From Gavia stellata (lineage: Eukaryota > Chordata > Aves > Gaviiformes > Gaviidae), in the NCBI RefSeq assembly GCF_030936135.1, contig NC_082595.1, positions 75,736,135-75,800,134 on the forward strand: a stretch of 64,000 nt of DNA, in the 5' to 3' direction. Below the pieces are notes generated by a model. The model did no database searches and had not been told where the DNA came from. It was given only the letters and a program-made list of their open reading frames with translations. The translations under genes and the position numbers were made by a program. Shown here piece by piece: positions 39,250 to 52,900 of the stretch (its first letter is position 1; each line of letters starts with the position of its first letter).

Positions 39250-40200
39250 AAGGTATGACAGAGATGAACGGCAGGCATGCCCAGGGACCGTGGCCACTAG
39301 CACTGAAGTCCAGCAACCGCGAGCGGTGGGACAGCACGAGCGAACCTAACTTCTGGCCTGAGGGTCCTGGGCCAGCAGAGACCTCCCTGCTGGGGAGAGG
39401 CATTGAGAGCAAGTGAATGCAGCACTGCAGGGGGACGAGCAAGCGATGTGTGGGATATTAGAGTAGGGGGAAAGCTCCAATCTCCTTCATTCTTACATAA
39501 GCCCCAGTACCCAGATCCACTACGGGTGGTTGTTTACTCTGGCCACCCCCTTACGGATTTTTCCTTTCCTCCCTGCAGCGGCAGCACAGTGAGTCAGAGA
39601 AACAGCTTGTGTGAGGGACCTCCTGAATGTTAACCTCATCCTCATACTTCCACAGCGAGTTTAAAACCAGCATTATAATGGTAGATATCGTAAAATTAAA
39701 CACACATTGAAGCTGCACTCAGTTTTACTATCAAGAGTGCTCCAAAGATGCTTTCTTCAATCTGTAAAGCGACAAGCCTACTAATTTCTGATCCTGAAAC
39801 ACAAGACTCAGGTACGAACAGAAGAACAAACCAGACCACGCGTAACAACAAAGGTCTTGAATTCTGGTTCAAAAAGGTCTCAGGGACCTTAGGGAAATAT
39901 TACACAGAATCCCCATCTCCAGAGTGCCCGGCGTGTCTCAGATGCCTGCATTTTCCCTGCGTTAGAGGTTGTGCAGCCACCAAAAGCTCTGCCTCTCTGT
40001 GCTCGAAGGCCTGTTCCCATTTTAGCAGCGTCCCCCCCATCCCACGCCTGATCCTGCTCAGAACCCACAACCAAAACACTCTGCAGCCCAAATTTGTGGA
40101 GGATTCTGATGAGGGAACTGTGCTCTGGGTAAGGCCACTGAATGGTGCTGCATTAACACCAGAAAGCAGCTCGCAAACTCCTTTGTTCAAGGGTGCTTGA
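39250..40200. other. GC-richer patch within the intron
   Basis: The composition rises abruptly against the AT-rich surroundings, with CpGs grouped at about 39285-39350. A frame of 150 codons on the plus strand (39748-40200) is present but overlaps frames on the other strand and resembles no protein I know. The patch may be an old insertion or an intronic regulatory island. Confidence 0.35.
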
Positions 40201-43199
40201 TGATGGCCAGGCCAGCAAGAACCTGAAGTTTGGAACCTATTCCCCCCAGGCAGGGTAGCTGCAGCTATTCTGCAACAAACAAATAAAAAAATAGACAGGA
40301 AAGACCACCCTGTTCACTACAAAAAGACTAACTTTTTAAGTACTCGCATGAATACCGAACCACCCTAATAACCAGCTACAGACTGGGGTGAAATTGGAAC
40401 AAGGAGCATTTTCCCTGTGGCACCCCAAAAGCCGCAGTGCCACTGAACAGCAAAGAGGGGAGCACGAGTATGATACTTCTGCCCCGTGGCCAGGGTGCTC
40501 ACCTCAGGGATGGCAGCTCCTGAATTCCTATTCCTCCTCATACGTATATTTTATCCCATGGCTGCGAACGCAAAACAGAGAAACAACCCAGGGAAGAAAC
40601 TCAAACTTTCAATCAAGAACATCAAGTTTGTCATAAATTCTGCCTAGAAAGACAGAACTAGTCCCTGACAAACCGCCTGGTAAAACTGCAAAAAGATTTG
40701 ACACTGGCATTTTCTGACAGAACAATATTTTGTCAAAAAACCCACAGCCAGTCCTAATATAGAGGCACTTTATCCTTTTTGCTAAAGGATGAAAGCGTTG
40801 CATGTCATTAGCTTCCTGCCTGATTGAAATAATAGGTTTGCAGGGACTAAATACTAGCAGCCCCCGAAACAGTGGAATTGGATGGTCATTCCTCCTCCAG
40901 GTCCTCGGCGATTTTTGTCTGTCGTCTTCTTTCCCTTCCCTTATTGCCTTGGATCTGACCATGACTTACGGACACATTCAAATATAAGAGTCTGCACATC
41001 TTTTACAGTTCGTCTTAAAGAAAAATATTGAAACTGTGTTAGGCAAAGAGACAGATATATTATATATCTACTCGAGTATTTCATAAATGAAATGCGATGC
41101 TTGTTTCTCTTGAATAACACCAGTCAATGCTAGCCACCCAAGGGGCCTTCCAGGATTTAATTACAGAAACTTGGGCTTGCAGATAACTTCTTTTCTGTGA
41201 CAATGCTGAACAGTATAAGTTTGACTGTATTCAGAGCAGCAGCCAATCTTAAAATACTTTAGGATTCATCCATCTCAGCTGTCCAACAAAAGCATGGAGC
41301 TTTCACATTATAATGTGGGATTTAAGGAGTGGGTTTTTCTGTTGGGTTTTTTTTATCCCCTTAAGTTTTTGCAGGAACACCACGTGAGTTGTCTTTGGAC
41401 TCATAAACCCAAAAGCTGTTTCTTGTATGCTTTTTGGATTTCACTGTTACCAGTATTTCTGCCTCCCTAACAGAACATCTGAGGTTTCATGATTCAAGGC
41501 AATTAGATTATAAAAATTCAATGTTAAAACAATTCATTTACACATATGTTTATATTGCTCCAAAGATTTTATACACTGAGATCAGGTTATAAAGCACATG
41601 GAACTAGACTCGTGTTTCAGCTTCAGCTAACAGATGATCCACATTCAGTAAATTGTTTCAAAATAAGATGACTGCACTTCATTTTACAGTTTGTGTATTT
41701 TTGTAATTACAATATTATACCCTAATGTATATTTTGCACTGAATTAATTACATTATTTGGCAAAAGTACAAATGTAGCCCCATGAAGTTTCCATTACATT
41801 ATTCAAAACTGTTCTTGACTGTAAAACCTATGAACAGCTGTATAAAGGAAAATTTTTACTTTAGTTTTAAAAAAAATTTTAAAAAATTTAAAATAAAAAA
41901 ATTAAACATGCAGAGTTCTGGATACAATACCATAATTAATATCATAATTTTTACATATGGAAAACTTAGGTTTCAGGTTTACAATGTACTGATCAGTGGG
42001 TTTTTTAAATCAAAAATTATGTTTTTTTCTGAACAGCTAATACTAATAATATCCTTAACATTTTTCTGATTTTTAGAATTAAATTCAATAATCTGTTAAA
42101 ACGTGATAAATGATAAACAGATCAATTCAGTATAGAAAGAATATATTTAAAATTACAGTCCAGTACTTAAGTTCTGTATTTAGATTCCATAATCTACCAT
42201 AAAATCTCATGCTATGAAATAGGCATGAGAATGGCTTTCAAATTTTAAAGCTGTAGTGCTACTACAAACCAGAACACATGGAAGCAATTAACTCAAATTG
42301 CAATCATTTTATGCTGCGTTTATAGAAAATAAAAATTTAAAAATACTTCTTTGAAATGGTGATATTTTGCAAATATGCTTGTTGTACACATAAAGAGAGT
42401 GAGAGGTAAGTTATTATCTTTTAGGGTCAAGCTATGCAAAGATATATACTATCTGAGGTAATAACAAAAACATACATCTTATCTGGAATATATTTCATAA
42501 TTGTTACTAATATTTATATAGAAAGACATCCTAAATTCTTTCATTCTTACTTCCACTAATTACCATTCTGAATTCTTTCTACTACGTAAACAAAAGGGCT
42601 GGCTCAAAATTGTCAAAAAAGGTTAACGTTGCATAGAGATTAACAGCTCCAGTCCTGTGAGCTGTGAAATGCTTTCCATGTTCACTTAAAACTTCCACAC
42701 TTCAGTGAGAGATGACAGCAATAAACAACACAAAGGGTTAGGTCTGATTTTTTTTTGTGAAGAAACAGTACAAAACATGTTAATGCACTAAACTGTCTTA
42801 TTTTTGCTGATTTTACTGAACAAACATGTTACAGCCCACTAAACTGTGGATTTAAAGCAAGAAACGTCTCATTTGTGAAACAACTCTCTGGTTTGGTTTT
42901 TGTGTCCTCCGGCAGGACTCCAGTTCAACTCCATGGGTATTTTGGCCATACAGGAAAATAGGCATCCACACAGTCAAATATTCGTATTTCTGTAATATCT
43001 GGTCAAAAACTGTAAAATCTAAGACAACTGATTTTGCTTTATGCTTATTGTAATTCAACTGATTCGAATATAGCAACCAGTCTGCTTTGACCGCTGGTCT
43101 GGAAGGAAGTCCCCTGAGAAAAGCGATGGTAGCATGTTCCATTCATCACAGATTTGCTTCAATAGAATCAATTTCGTGTGCCCTCTTCCACGTTTATTT
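40201..43199. other. Intronic DNA, nothing recognised
   Basis: Mostly AT-rich, including a very A/T-dense stretch at about 41865-41910 made of runs of A and T. No exon or element was recognised. Confidence 0.45.
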
Positions 43200-43900
43200 C
43201 TGAATTCAAGTGGCAAACACCTTCTGCGAATTCTCTAGGCAAGCAGCTTCCCGACCCAGAACTTCCACCTCGCTCAGGACACATTTCAAGAACAAAGCGC
43301 ACCACCATGGTGACGGGCAAAGTTCCCCAGTGTGGAGCCCTCCCCGGCTGAGGGGGCATCTCCCGCCGCTCCGAGGGGACAGAGCCCTCCTCTCCACCCA
43401 GCAGGCAGGGGTGGCACAGCGACCACCCTCCAACCCTCGGGGGCACAATTCAGTCCCTGAAGTCACAAAGCAAGCACTGCACCCCCAGTTTGGCAGGTTT
43501 AAGACACCTAAAAGCAGTTTTTGTTACTCAGAAGCCACTGAATAGATCTGTGTTACTGAATTACCCAGAGGGAAATGGCAGCAACCACAGCTGAGTATTA
43601 CCTGAAAGAATGTGAAAATGCATTTTGGACAGTAAAATATTTAATTTAAAACTGTTTCATCAACAAAATGTCTGAAATCGCTCCATTAGAGTTGGCAGTT
43701 TTTAACCTAAGTTGGCTATTTTAGAGCCAGCAGCTGGTTTAAGCTAGTCGGCCGAAACCTCCTCACAATTTGAGGGAGAAGACAGGCCCCCTCCAGGGGC
43801 AAGGCACTCCCCGGGAGCTCTGCGTGCCGGAGGCTTCTGCTTTGCCACTGCAGAGGGAGCTTATGGCAGCAAAACTTCCCAGCTCCTTCACTTTATCTGG
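43200..43900. other. Second GC- and CpG-richer patch within the intron
   Basis: Segments 43245-43450 and 43740-43860 are clearly GC-richer than their surroundings, with CpGs such as those in GGCATCTCCCGCCGCTCCGA near 43359. Open frames exist in at least three frames over the same bases, which argues against a real coding region. Confidence 0.35.
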
Positions 43901-46900
43901 CCCGGGCAACTGTCCAGTCAAGCAACAACTAAATCAAAACTTAAGTCCCATTTTTAGAAAAAATTATCAACACCATATTTAAGTTATTCAAGCCATAAAG
44001 AAGATACAGAACTACATACAGAGTGTACACAACTACCATGAGCCCTGGTCATCCTGACGGTTTCCTACACAGTGAAGTGATATCTTTATTTTTCAGACAG
44101 TGCAATAAATCAATACATGCTGGTAGATGTCACCGTAAAGCACGTCTTAAATCAAAAGAGCCACTGAGGAATAGCTAAAAACTGTCCAGCCAAAGAACTG
44201 CAAAGAATCAGTACTAAAAACTCCCACATGCCAAAAAGCGCTACAACGTAAAAGGAAAGTATAAAAATACTTTTGCGGTATTGAAATGTTCAACAGTTTA
44301 TACCACTGTAACACACTTGATTATCAGCATGCTTATCTGCACGGCAGTGTCTTTAACTAATTTGGTTTATATCGAAGATCAAATCTTTTCCCACTTCTCT
44401 AGCGTCAGACGCTGGCTCCAGCACTTCACCATTTTATGGCATCGCTCAGTGCCTAGATGAAATAAGTGAGTCTATCTTGGATTAACGGTTCTGGCCTCGC
44501 TCAGTTTAAAACATAAAGGCCCACGTTTTGCAGCTGAAAATCCTAGTTTTCAACTCTCTTGCTATAACTATTTAGCAATCCTGAGCTGAAATTTCCTCTC
44601 CTTAATATTCAAGGGTGAAGACTTGCAGAAGAAACATGAGTAATGGATCACTCACCATTTCCCAGCTACGGAATCGAAACCATCAGTGGTTCCAAACAGC
44701 TCGAACATTTTGCTCTGCTAAGTCTGCATCAGCTTTTCCAGCAAACTGGGTAGTTAGAGGCTACAGTACAATGCACGAACAGCATTTGCAGAGCAAATTA
44801 TTGCACATATCTTGATTTTCAAAAAATTCAGATACAAAAGATCATTCTTAAGTCTGTTGAATACTGCTCACTTGTAAAATCTGGAACACACGTAGCAATT
44901 TGGATCTTAGGAACCTGAGCAAAAAATTAAGAGCAGCCTTTGCAGTTTTAATTAAGTATGTTTTATTCTTAATCTTATTCTCCAGAAACTGTGTTTGTCA
45001 ATGAAGGAAAAAATATTTGAAAGTCCAGAAAAGTGTCAACATAATTAAACAATTGTAAGCATATGAAACAACTCTCCATAACAAAATATTTGTGAAAAAG
45101 CCTGACTGACATGAAAGAATACCTCTCAACAATAGAATATATTTTACTGATACAGTCTTCTTGCATTTTTAAATAAAATCTGTGAACATTTTTATGTACG
45201 TAATCCTCTCAGTCTACACAATTACCAAAGCTAGTAAGTCAAGGGCAGAGCCAGTTTTATATCAGAGCTTCAATTACACTTTTTTATTTTGTTGTCCTTC
45301 ATATGCTTGTCCTCCAGAATTAATGTCATCTGTCCTTTTCAAGCCTATCATCTCGATTGTGTCCCCTCCTTTTCTCCTTGTTAATTCTGAACTTTGCAAA
45401 CACTCCTGAGTTCCCCTGAACTCAGTTCTCCTTTTGGAGAACTCCATTCTCAACTCCAATACTATTTCTTTCCAGTAATATTAGTGAGAGCATTAGAATT
45501 AGAATAATTGCTTTGCACAGAAATTCAGATTTCTAAGTCATTGTTTCAGGATATCTGAAGACTCAGGCATCCGGCAAATGTACCAGACTGATCAAGCTCA
45601 TGTTGTTAATGTATTTCTTACTAATATTTAAAGATTTCAAGCAGTAGCTGCTTACTTTCATTTGGTAAAGTGTCATTTTGTCTATAGCATTGCACTAAAC
45701 CAGTCAGATTTTTGACAAACCTATTTGAACTTCTTGTATTATAATTTCTGAGAGAATTATTATTTAATTCATTTTCAAGAACTTTGAATCCCCACATTTC
45801 TCATCTGCACTCTGTAAAATGCTATTGCTTATTCTTCAAGAAAGATTTCAAAACTGTCATTCATCAAGCAAATAATGTTTGAAAGGGTACACTATCCCTT
45901 CTGTTAGAATCATTTAAGGTTGGGATTTGAAAATTCAGTTTGATTTTGCTTACAAACTTCCACTGAATATTTGCTACTATAGGGTAAGGGGCTGTTTTTG
46001 CAGTCATCTTCAGAAAAGAAGTTTATCCTTAGCCTTTAATTCCTCCTTTTCACAGACACTGTTGCAAGGCACTCCTACAAGCCAGTGAGCTGTAAGCGTA
46101 TAGAACTAAGGCTTCTAGATACTTAGGAAACCGCATCTTGCTAGATCATGCAGGATGTAACTTTGTTGAAGATGCTATGGTAGATTAAATAGTAATTTTG
46201 ATTGGGTTTTGGTCCCATCAATACCTATTTACACACTAATCATATGTGAGAGCATTCTCCCTCATTGAGACTAACAACGGTGAGTCCTTATCTTGTAGCA
46301 ATCTAGAGGTACATAGATATCTTCAAAGGTGTATTGAAAGCTATACATATGTAAAGGGTAGCTGCTCCTTTTGCATTTTACCAATAGGTTCCTCACGTTA
46401 CAGCTCATGTTGTACTACTATTAGATATTGCCCTCAGTGCAAAATTCTTAATTGCCTCTACTTTTTAAAACTAATCTCCTCCATACCTGGCCTTCAGAGA
46501 TAAGCATGTTAATCTCTGTTCTAAATGCATTCTTTACCTTATTAAAAAGATTGAGAGCATCCTAAGTATACAACTGTCCTTTGAAATAGTCCTTCTTTGT
46601 TTGGGAACGAATGTCTACCCTGGAGATAAATTGTTTTACTCTAAATTGACAAACCTGAATGTCTCCAAGTGCTTATTACAAATAATTTACTATTACCATG
46701 CCTCCTTTCAACAACAGAATTGAGTAAAATACTTCTGAAAACAATGAACTGTTTTTTAAATGCTTATGAATTGTCTGAATAGATGACATTAGCACTTCTT
46801 ACTCAAAATTAGAGATTTTCAGTATGTAATTCTTACCAGACATGGAATTTGTAAATAGTTTTTTGTGAATGATGTGGTTTGTTCTGTGCTGTTTGTTTAC

Positions 46901-47466
46901 TTCAGCTGTCTGTTATTTCTCCCCTCTAAAGGTGGAACTTCTCCCTAATTTCAGCTCAAGTCAGGCATCTTAACTAACCTCGTATCAAAATTCTTTAGAT
47001 AGGAAATATAAGACACAGCAGAGATTATACACCCTCTGCATATGTCAATCTATTTTAGAAAAGGGTCAGCTATTCTCCATAAAAGTCTGTGTCATTTGCT
47101 ATAAAAAAAAATAGATGAGACAAATCTGACCTTAATCGATTAAAATTCTGACAAAGCAGTTTGTATTAAAAAACTGACTATGCACAATACAACTTTAAAC
47201 TATGGGATAATATTCAATTACAGAAGGAGCACATCTGCCTTTGGAGAACATTCACATTAAAGCATAGATATATGTAGTGTATGAACATAAAATATTCACA
47301 AAGGTAATCAATTCAACATATGCTTTGAATGTTATTAAACAATTTTATTTCCATTTTACAAGTAATGCAAAATGAGCAAATAGACCGATCACGTCAACAC
47401 ATCTCTGAGCTGAACTATAAAGATTTGTAAGTAAAGCTGGCAGCTGGAAGTTTAAAGAACTTATTT
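43901..47466. other. Intronic DNA, nothing recognised
   Basis: AT-rich sequence without recognisable exon, RNA gene or mobile element. A tRNA B-box-like string near 44668 was examined and rejected. Confidence 0.45.
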
Positions 47467-47760
47467 TCAATTGTTAACATTTTTATTGATTACATTGATG
47501 CTGAGTGGAGATAAATTACCTGAGCAGTGGAGCTCAGATATACAGTACACAATAATTGCTGATGAGCCTCCACCTGAAGCAGCAGTCTCAGCAAGATCAA
47601 TTAGCTGCTTGCTGATACTGCCACGGTTTAGGGGATGTATCCTGCACTCGAAGTCGCAGCACCTCTGTGACTTCCAGAAACATTTTGTGCTGCATTCTGC
47701 AAAATCCCTTACGGAGTGCACTTGTTTACTCTGCTATTCATCTTAAGACAGTAACAGGTT
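47467..47760. promoter_or_regulatory. Possible conserved non-coding element
   Basis: This stretch has balanced composition amid AT-rich DNA and carries homeodomain-type cores (ATCAATTAGC near 47596, CAATAATTG near 47550). It resembles developmental enhancers in texture. It also contains an 84-codon minus-strand frame and a CAG|GTAATT donor at 47522-47517, but no match to the expected BCKDHB exon. The call is inference from motif content only. Confidence 0.25.
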
Positions 47761-49264
47761 TACTTGCAACTTCAAAACATTTCTCTGATTATTTTTTTAT
47801 GGCCTGAGTTATAAACAAATCAGTTTACCATTATAAGTTTTCCTTAGATCATTTATTTTCTTGTAAATGAGACCATATGATTGCTTCCCTTCCAAGAACA
47901 TTTGAAAGAGCTGCTAAAATAAGTGAGTAGTGCTGAGTTTGAGAAAAGGCAAAAATGAAAGTAAGAAAGGTACATTGAAAACAAAGAGTAAGAAAACAAA
48001 ATTAAAAGCCAACTTTAAATTATGTAACACGGCCATATAACTTGATAGCGTGGCTATCTGAAGCATTCTTCAGAACATCTAGTCCATTGCCCCATAAAGA
48101 ACAAGCGCTTATGTTTCACCCAGATAGCTTCCAGTAATCCCAAATATAAAATGGATTCAAACATTAAAACTCCACAGAAACTATTTGACACCAAAATGAA
48201 AGCTGTTTGTCAACAGCAGCCAAGGCTCATCCAGCATCAAGGAACCGATCAGGAGAAATAAAGACAAGTAATCCTAGATAACAGATGAACACCCAGGCTG
48301 CAACACTGCGCTGTCGATGCTAATTATTCCCACACAAACAATCACGGGCTTCCAAACTTTCCAAACTAAAGTTCAGTTTTCTCTAAATCAGATAGCAATA
48401 TACAAAACAGGAATCTAGGGGAGAAAATTTTCCAAATTTTCTTCGGAGAACTGTTCTATTCGTCCACTTTCTGAGGGCAATTCCAGCTGTTGCAAAGGAA
48501 TGAAATGCAAAAAACCTTCAGAGAAATCTGATGCTGAAGACCATACATCCCTTCAGGATACAAAGCCTACCGGACTTCCAAAATAAATACCTTCCTTCTC
48601 TCAAAAACAATAAAACATTCTTTCAGCTTATCTTTTCCAAATATCTCAAAGTGTCACGGCTTGAACCTTAAAGATAAGTATGTCAGGAAAATGTTCAAAC
48701 AAAACCCAAATTGACCTGTTTGACGATGACTGGGCTTGACCAACCAGATGAGAGGCAATTCAGGCAGTGAAAGATGTGAACACAATATGTAGCAAAAGCA
48801 TTCTGGTCTCACGTGGTCACTGCAGCTTTTCACACATAGTAACTGCTAGGCACTAGGTTTTTTTCACAGAAATGCCATCATTAGTTTTCCTTTCTTTCCA
48901 CCATAATATTCTAAATTAATTAGGAAAATTAGTTATGTAAGAACAGACTAGCCAATGCACTTCTGCCAATCCATTCCATTCAGGCCACTGGGTCCTGCGT
49001 AAATGAAACCCAGCACGACCTTTAAACTAAATCAGGTGGCAGATACAGGGTTAATTTTTTGCTTAGAGGGACTCTCTGGTAGCAGAGAAAGATTTATAAT
49101 AGCGGATTTCTTCCTCAAATCCAGTATGATTGCAGGAACAAGACACAGTAGGGATATGATCTGCATAGCAACATAATTAATTCACATTTTTAGGCAGGGC
49201 AAGGAGGATCTACAGAAATGCAATTCTGCAACTGTAAGCCTGGCAGCCTAAGCTCAAGTTCCTA
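47761..49264. other. Intronic DNA, nothing firm recognised
   Basis: AT-rich, with one stretch near 48290-48350 that contains a GCTAATTATT homeodomain-type core and a more even base composition. No coding exon was recognised. Confidence 0.4.
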
Positions 49265-49970
49265 GAAAGATGGAGCAAACCATCCTGGATGCCATGTCGA
49301 AGAACACCAAGGACCACACATTGTTTGGGAAGGGCCAACGTGAATTTAACAAGGGCAAATCTTGCCTGATCAACTTCATTGCCTTCTAAGATGAGATGTC
49401 ACGCTTAGCAGACAAGGGGAGAGCTGCAGACACATTTTACCAGGATTTTGGCAAGGATATCAACAACTTCCCATAGTCTCTCTTTAGCCAAGCTGGTGAA
49501 ACACAGGTTGAAAAAGTGAGCATAGGTGGAAAACTGGCTGGATAATTAAGGCTCCAAGGGTGGTGATCAACAGGACAAAAATCCAATTGGCAGATGGTTC
49601 CTAAACATGTTCCTCAGAGATCAACATTCATCAACTTCTTTATTAACAGTCTTGATGATGGGATGGAGCACACTCTCAGCACATTTGCAGGTGACACCAA
49701 ACTGGGGGGAAAGGGCAGATAAACTGGAACGTGGAGCAGCTATTCAGCGGCACCTCAGCAGTCAAAGACATGGACTGACAAGCACCTCACGAAGCACAAG
49801 TCCTGCACCCAGGCTACAAGCACCCTGTGCACCAGTGCAAGCTGGATGCAGCCAGCTGGAAAGCAGCTCTGCGGAAAAGAAGCTGGAATCCTGCTGGGCA
49901 ATGAGCTGCACATCAGGCAGCAGCAGGCACTTCCAGCAAAGGCAGCATACTGGGCTGTGTTAGCAAGTCC
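49265..49970 (+). mobile_element. CR1 LINE fragment: decayed reverse-transcriptase (ORF2) region
   Basis: Translated in shifting frames the plus strand gives pieces of the CR1 ORF2 reverse transcriptase in the right order: FNKGKSCLINFIAF near 49347, INSLDDGMEHTLSTFAGDTK near 49645, KLERGAAIQRHL near 49725 and LESSSAEKKL near 49857. The usual catalytic FADD/YADD box reads FAGD, so one essential Asp is lost. There are in-frame stops (after FIAF, after NNFP) and at least two frameshifts, so it cannot make an active enzyme. The 5' part of the element and the 3' UTR with its octamer repeats are missing. It lies antisense to BCKDHB and is an old, dead copy. Confidence 0.85.
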
Positions 49971-52900
49971 AAGGTCAGCCTGGTTTTAAAGGCTCTGCTT
50001 TCAATGTCTTTCTTTCGTGGTTTTGTAAATCATATTCCCTACATGACTCGAATGTAATCCTCGTGGGTTAATACTACAACTGGTAGTTTTCAGCTAATGA
50101 CTTTCCTCAGCTCTCACTGTCATTTCTTTCATGCATTTAAACTTTTCATGGATTTTCATTCAAAAAATAAGTAAAAAAGGTAGGAAAAGAAAATGGATAT
50201 GCTGAAGTCAGATAGATATATTTTTGTCTGGCGTTTTTTTGCTTTGAAGGAGCACCCTTGTGCACATAACCCCTGTTCATACTGTATTAGTTCAAAAGAA
50301 TAAATGCCAAAAATAATTGGCATCGGCAAGGATTTCAGATTTTAAAAGAGCGAGTACAATACATTCCTTGTGTTATATCCCTGTGTACTGTACTAGGAAC
50401 TCTGTAATATTCCATCATTACAAAATGTGCTTGTGAAAGAATATAAAAATAGGCAAACAAAGTAAAGACCAAAACACTCAAGCTCAGAACACACAGTGCA
50501 CAAAGTACATTCCCATTGTATTTACCCAGTCATTAGCTATCTGTTTGCATTGTACATGGGGAAGTGCAAAGTAAACTAGAAAGCCTGCTTGCGTAGTCAC
50601 TGACATCAGTATTGTAGGGTTATTAGACACTGGATAACCTTTTGCAAAAAGCTTTTACGATGTGAAATCTTTCTAAAATAAGAGGTATGGATTTACTGTG
50701 AGAACTGAGATAGTTCTAAGCCTTCATTGCCCTACTTTCCCTAATAATTAACACTCTTTGCTATGGTGGGCACGGTCCCTGGCATTGTATGACAGAGGTA
50801 GGAAACGTTCATGCCTTCTGCTAACATAACACCCTTGAATTTCAACGTATGACAATTTAAAACCCATAAACACAGAATACAAGACGATGCATTTCTCTGT
50901 TAATGAAGAGCCATTATTTGCCTCCCATGTCCATCCCCAAGGCACGTAAAAATGGAAGGAAGAGTTGCCATGGCTGTGAAAATATCCACAAGATCTGTTA
51001 ATGATCTTCTAGAGAGCTGCAGCTCATGTTACCAAGTGCAGATGAGGAAGTGGAGCAAATGGTTCAATGGGCCATTTTTTTCTTCAGTAGCCTGAAGAAA
51101 CAGTAGCATGAACATATGCTTTTCAGACCCAAAGAAACTATACAGGAATAATTCAGTATAAACTTTAGCACTGAAGACGGACATGACTCTGTAGCAGAAT
51201 GGCTACACTAAAGCTGTGATTTTTGCAAGTGTGATAATAAAAGAATAGCATGAAGGCAGCATGCTTCTTCCAAAAAAATTAGGTTTTCCCATTATTTCTT
51301 GTTATCTAAAAAAAAATTTTGTCAAAATGTACAGGGAAAAGTCACCTTATTCAGCTCAATGCAAATGACTATCATGATTTTCCATGATCAATAGATACCA
51401 GTAGTTCAGCACCACTCACTTAATCCAGCTTGAAATCTTCAAAGAATAAAACCTTCCCAAAAAAATAAGGAATCTTTTTACAGTTAAAAAAAATGAGTTC
51501 TTCCATTTTGGAAGTACATCAAAACAATATTTATTTCATTGTTTATTTTCAAACTTGAAAATTGCCAGTAAAATCTGCAGCTGTATTTCTCCATTCTTTT
51601 TCCTTCCATTTTGTGTATACCTAAGGTTCCAGAAAGCACAAACATTGCTACTTTGTTCAGAAGAGAAAAGAGACATGTTGCAATATGATTACTTTTAATC
51701 ACTTCAGCTGTAAAGCCAAAATTAACAGTAATTTGAAAACTCTTTATATCAGCCATCTTCCTCAAGTACTTTGTGTTTTTAATACGCTTACTGCTAATAA
51801 ATGATGGCAAAATTAAAAGTGAACACACATTAGAAAATTTTGCAACTGACTGAGGAAAGCTATGATGAACATCTAAGACTCCTAAGCAGTGGAGCTGCCT
51901 GGAATACAGCCAGGAATTTACCTTTATGCCTTCGCATAAACTGTCAATTACCAGGAATAAAGTTATTGCACAATGCAGCCATTGCCAAGCAAATAGTTAA
52001 GGCTCCAGCATTTGAAGTGGGTATAAATGACAGTCCTTAAAGAAAACCAAGGGGTTTCCTTCTAGCCCTCAACAGATATCAAAGGGGGAGAGGGAGAAGA
52101 TACTGCCTTTGGGTTTTGTTTGAAATAATGCTGTTATGCCCTATTCAAGCTAACACATTTGTAAGCTTAATATCCACTGTGACTCCATTCTAGCCAATGG
52201 ATTTGAACCTGAGGAGATTTTAGTTCTGACAGAAGAAGGGTTTGGGGTGTTTTGATACTTTGAACAACCTTTTTTGTCCTGTCATTTGCAGCTGTTCAGG
52301 TTTTACTTTCCCTCTCAGGAAGCAGATGCTTCATCTCATTCCCTATGGATATACTATTATGTGCATATATATTACACATGGACTGAATAAAGTCACCACT
52401 ATTTGAAGAGGCTTTCCTCCCTTTGCTTGTGATGACGGGGAAAGTAAAGGAAATGTGCGTGTGTTTAACTCTGCCACCACAACTCAACAGCTTGCCACCA
52501 GCAAAACAATCTGTACATTCAGTAAACCATGAAACAACAGCCTTTCCTAATGTTATCCCACACTTTCAGAGCTTTTCAGTCATTCTTGCTGGTTGTTTCA
52601 GAGCGATGTTTTAAGAGCTTACTTTCAGTGTGATCCTGGCTGTGGTATTAGTGTTGTCACATTCAGTCAAGAATAGAAGTACCCTATACATTGGCCCTTA
52701 CATATTTCACAGTTTAGTTCAGTCTTGTTTTGAAACACCGCAATCACTGGCACTATTTATATGTCTCTCAGTGCTACTCAACCTAACTGTTGCAGAAGCT
52801 GGACCAGATTAAGATTTACATTAGGCAAAGTCTGATAAGTCGCACTCATGACACTGACTTTTTAAAGTGCCAGACAACTTGTAAGGCAGTGAGCGCTGGG

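Noticed and set aside
39748..40200. 150-codon plus-strand frame in the intron
   Set aside because: No family resemblance and open frames on the opposite strand over the same bases. The local GC rise explains it.
44665..44685. tRNA B-box-like string GGTTTCGATTCC on the minus strand
   Set aside because: It has an extra T relative to GGTTCRANYCC, and no matching T stem or acceptor stem is present.
47518..47560. Possible penultimate BCKDHB exon ending in CAG|GTAATT on the minus strand
   Set aside because: The last codons read LSSTAQ, similar to the expected ISSTVQ, but the upstream sequence does not give the conserved HEAPLTGGFASE region in the same frame. A true bird exon should match almost throughout.
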